A DNA stretch of 6,675 bases, taken from assembly GCA_946479705.1 (NCBI GenBank), contig CAMLHI010000113.1:1-6675 (forward strand), read 5' to 3'. Positions 5,551 to 6,675 of this stretch are shown one piece after another. The position numbers and the translations under genes were made by a program. A model generated the notes under the pieces. The model was not told where the DNA came from. It did not search any database and saw nothing but the letters and a program-made list of their open reading frames with translations. The DNA is from an uncultured Oxalobacteraceae bacterium. GTDB taxonomy: Bacteria > Pseudomonadota > Gammaproteobacteria > Burkholderiales > Burkholderiaceae. Each line of letters begins with the position of its first letter. Position 1 is the first letter of the stretch.

Positions 5551-6675
5551 GACAGCGCGTCCAGGCGCCAGCCGCGCATCTGGTTCCAGTCGGGATGGTG
5601 CAGCCACAGGCAGTCGTCGTACACGAAGGGCACGCATTCGAGCGGCTTGGACAGGCGCACGATCTCGTCGAGGATCACATTGCGCCGCCCGATCCATTCG
5701 ATGGTGGTGCGGTTGATGGTGCGCCCGCTGAGCGCATCCTCGGCGGTGCCGTTGTAATGGTGGAAGCGCAGCACCAGGCCGCTAGGCTGGCTGCGGTGGT
5801 TGTTAAAGCTGCGCAGCAGCGGCAGCACCAGCGTGTCGTCGTCGTGCGGATCTTCGACGTATTCCGGCTCCCACGGTTCGTTGACGACCGCGTGGCCGCG
5901 CCGGAACAGCAGGTTGGCGAAACCGAGGCGCGCACCCTCGAGCGGCTGGCGCTGCGGCTGATCGCGCCCAAGTTCGATGAAGGAATAGCCGCTGCCGTCA
6001 TGACCCAGCACCCACAGGCGGCCGTCGCGGCTCTGGGTCGGACCGCCCAGCTTCAGGCGCGGAGTCCAGCCTTCCGGCCAGGCGATCCATTGGGGGGCGC
6101 TGCCCGGCTCCCATATCAGCTGGCCGTCGGCGTGGCGCCAGATCAGGCGGTTGTCGTAGCCGACCGGTCGCGACCAGCCGCCGGCCGGCACGGCGCAATC
6201 GAGAATTTCAGCGTTGATGAAATCGCTGTGCGCGGTCCACAGGCGGGTGGCGCCCTCGCTGGTGAACAGGCAGGCCATGTGCCGGCGCAGCTGGCCGGGT
6301 GCACTCGCCAGCATCCCCGTCAAGACCGCTTCGGTGCGGTAGCTTTCGCTGACCGGATTGATGAACAGCTTGAACAAGCCGGCGTCGGTCGGCACCAGCG
6401 CCACTTCGCCACGTTGCGGATTCAAGGCAGGCAGCCATGCATATGCGGACGCGTGGAAGGCCAGGCTAGCCGCGCCCTCTTCCGCGCTCATGACGTGCCA
6501 CACAGCGGCCAGCGGATCCCAATACTGCAGCACATTGCGCTTGTAGGCCAGCGCCAGCAGCCGCTGCACCGGAAAGCCGAAGGCGCCGGCAGCGAACACG
6601 CATTGGGCGTTGGGCGGCACCGGCATGCCCATGTCGGCGCGTCCGGCATGCGGCGCGGCGGGGCGCTGTTCGAGA
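5547..6675 (-). CDS. Trp-rich hypothetical protein, possibly beta-propeller-like (5' end may lie outside the window)
   Basis: No family recognised. The frame ends at TGA 5547-5549 and is open to the right edge. From the first ATG inside the window (6632) it encodes 361 aa. The 14 codons before that ATG have no stop and read as a Pro/Ala-rich, linker-like stretch with mostly G/C third positions. The ATG has only a weak GGAC upstream, so I mark the gene as probably partial; a start at 6632 cannot be excluded. There are 16 tryptophans in 361 residues (numbering from 6632), several in short strand-like blocks such as NRLIWRHADGQLIWEP (161-176), RDGRLWVLGHDGSGYSFIEL (202-221) and DDCLWLHHPDWNQMRGWRLD (339-358). 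This alternation of strands and DG turns resembles a beta-propeller or another all-beta repeat fold. An acidic patch lies at 255-266 (EPEYVEDPHDDD). No membrane helix or signal peptide is visible. It overlaps the vWA-like gene by 4 bases, so the two are probably made together. Confidence 0.75.
   Translation of the reverse strand, partial: LEQRPAAPHAGRADMGMPVPPNAQCVFAAGAFGFPVQRLLALAYKRNVLQYWDPLAAVWHVMSAEEGAASLAFHASAYAWLPALNPQRGEVALVPTDAGLFKLFINPVSESYRTEAVLTGMLASAPGQLRRHMACLFTSEGATRLWTAHSDFINAEILDCAVPAGGWSRPVGYDNRLIWRHADGQLIWEPGSAPQWIAWPEGWTPRLKLGGPTQSRDGRLWVLGHDGSGYSFIELGRDQPQRQPLEGARLGFANLLFRRGHAVVNEPWEPEYVEDPHDDDTLVLPLLRSFNNHRSQPSGLVLRFHHYNGTAEDALSGRTINRTTIEWIGRRNVILDEIVRLSKPLECVPFVYDDCLWLHHPDWNQMRGWRLDALS

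Noticed and set aside
5551..5564. Shared GGACGCGC four bases before both the GTG at 5550 and the ATG at 6632, as a special ribosome site
   Set aside because: The copy before 5550 is simply the coding sequence of the last residues (LDALS) of the Trp-rich gene, and such GC-rich words are common here. It is likely chance.
5551..5697. N-terminal extension of the vWA-like gene to the ATG at 5697
   Set aside because: It would add 49 Arg/Ala-rich residues read out of frame through the Trp-rich gene and hide a textbook signal peptide. The GTG at 5550 in a GTGA overlap is far more plausible.
3829..5757. Plus-strand open frame of 642 codons opposite the membrane and vWA-like genes
   Set aside because: Same low-complexity antisense character. 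The opposite strand has a signal peptide, membrane helices and linked start/stop sites.
1..6675. Transfer RNAs, CRISPR arrays, insertion sequences, terminators or promoters
   Set aside because: No repeat-spacer pattern, transposase, terminal inverted repeats or stem-loop with T-run was seen. The window is nearly all coding, and operon ends lie outside it.

Overview
The window is a tightly packed stretch of one operon. All four genes lie on the minus strand and are transcribed from the right edge to the left. The DNA is very G+C rich, with strong G/C preference at third codon positions and NTG starts behind weak AGGA-type ribosome sites. This fits a high-GC proteobacterium. A betaproteobacterium of the Oxalobacteraceae type (Massilia/Duganella-like) is my impression from style only; no marker gene in the window proves it.

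Layout in order of transcription: (1) 6675-5547, a tryptophan-rich, possibly beta-propeller-like protein of unknown function whose frame is still open at the window edge; (2) 5550-4078, a secreted/membrane-anchored protein with a signal peptide, a degenerate von Willebrand A (vWA)-like domain, a probable beta-sandwich region, one membrane helix and a short cytoplasmic tail; (3) 4052-3615, a small protein with a proline-rich N-terminus and three membrane helices; (4) 3593-6, a giant (1195 aa) tubulin/FtsZ-superfamily protein of the bacterial 'tubulin-like' (Pfam Tubulin_2 type) family, with a C-terminal GYF_2 domain and an acidic Pro-Asp tail. Gaps are a 4-base overlap, 25 bases and 21 bases, so the genes are almost certainly co-transcribed. 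No promoter or terminator is visible, and there is no gene-free stretch over 300 bases.

Working model (inference): the tubulin-like protein is a cytoplasmic nucleotide-binding, perhaps filament-forming, component. The vWA protein and the three-helix protein tie it to the inner membrane and periplasm, and the Trp-rich protein is an accessory binding module. Comparative genomics (Makarova and Koonin 2010, cited from memory) predicted membrane-remodelling systems pairing large divergent FtsZ/tubulin homologues with vWA proteins, and this operon looks like a variant of that theme. Details that appear unusual are the GYF_2 fusion, the loss of both acidic metal-site residues in the vWA-like domain, an altered T7 catalytic loop in the tubulin-like domain, and a short tandem repeat at the end of the tubulin-like gene whose second copy contains the stop codon.
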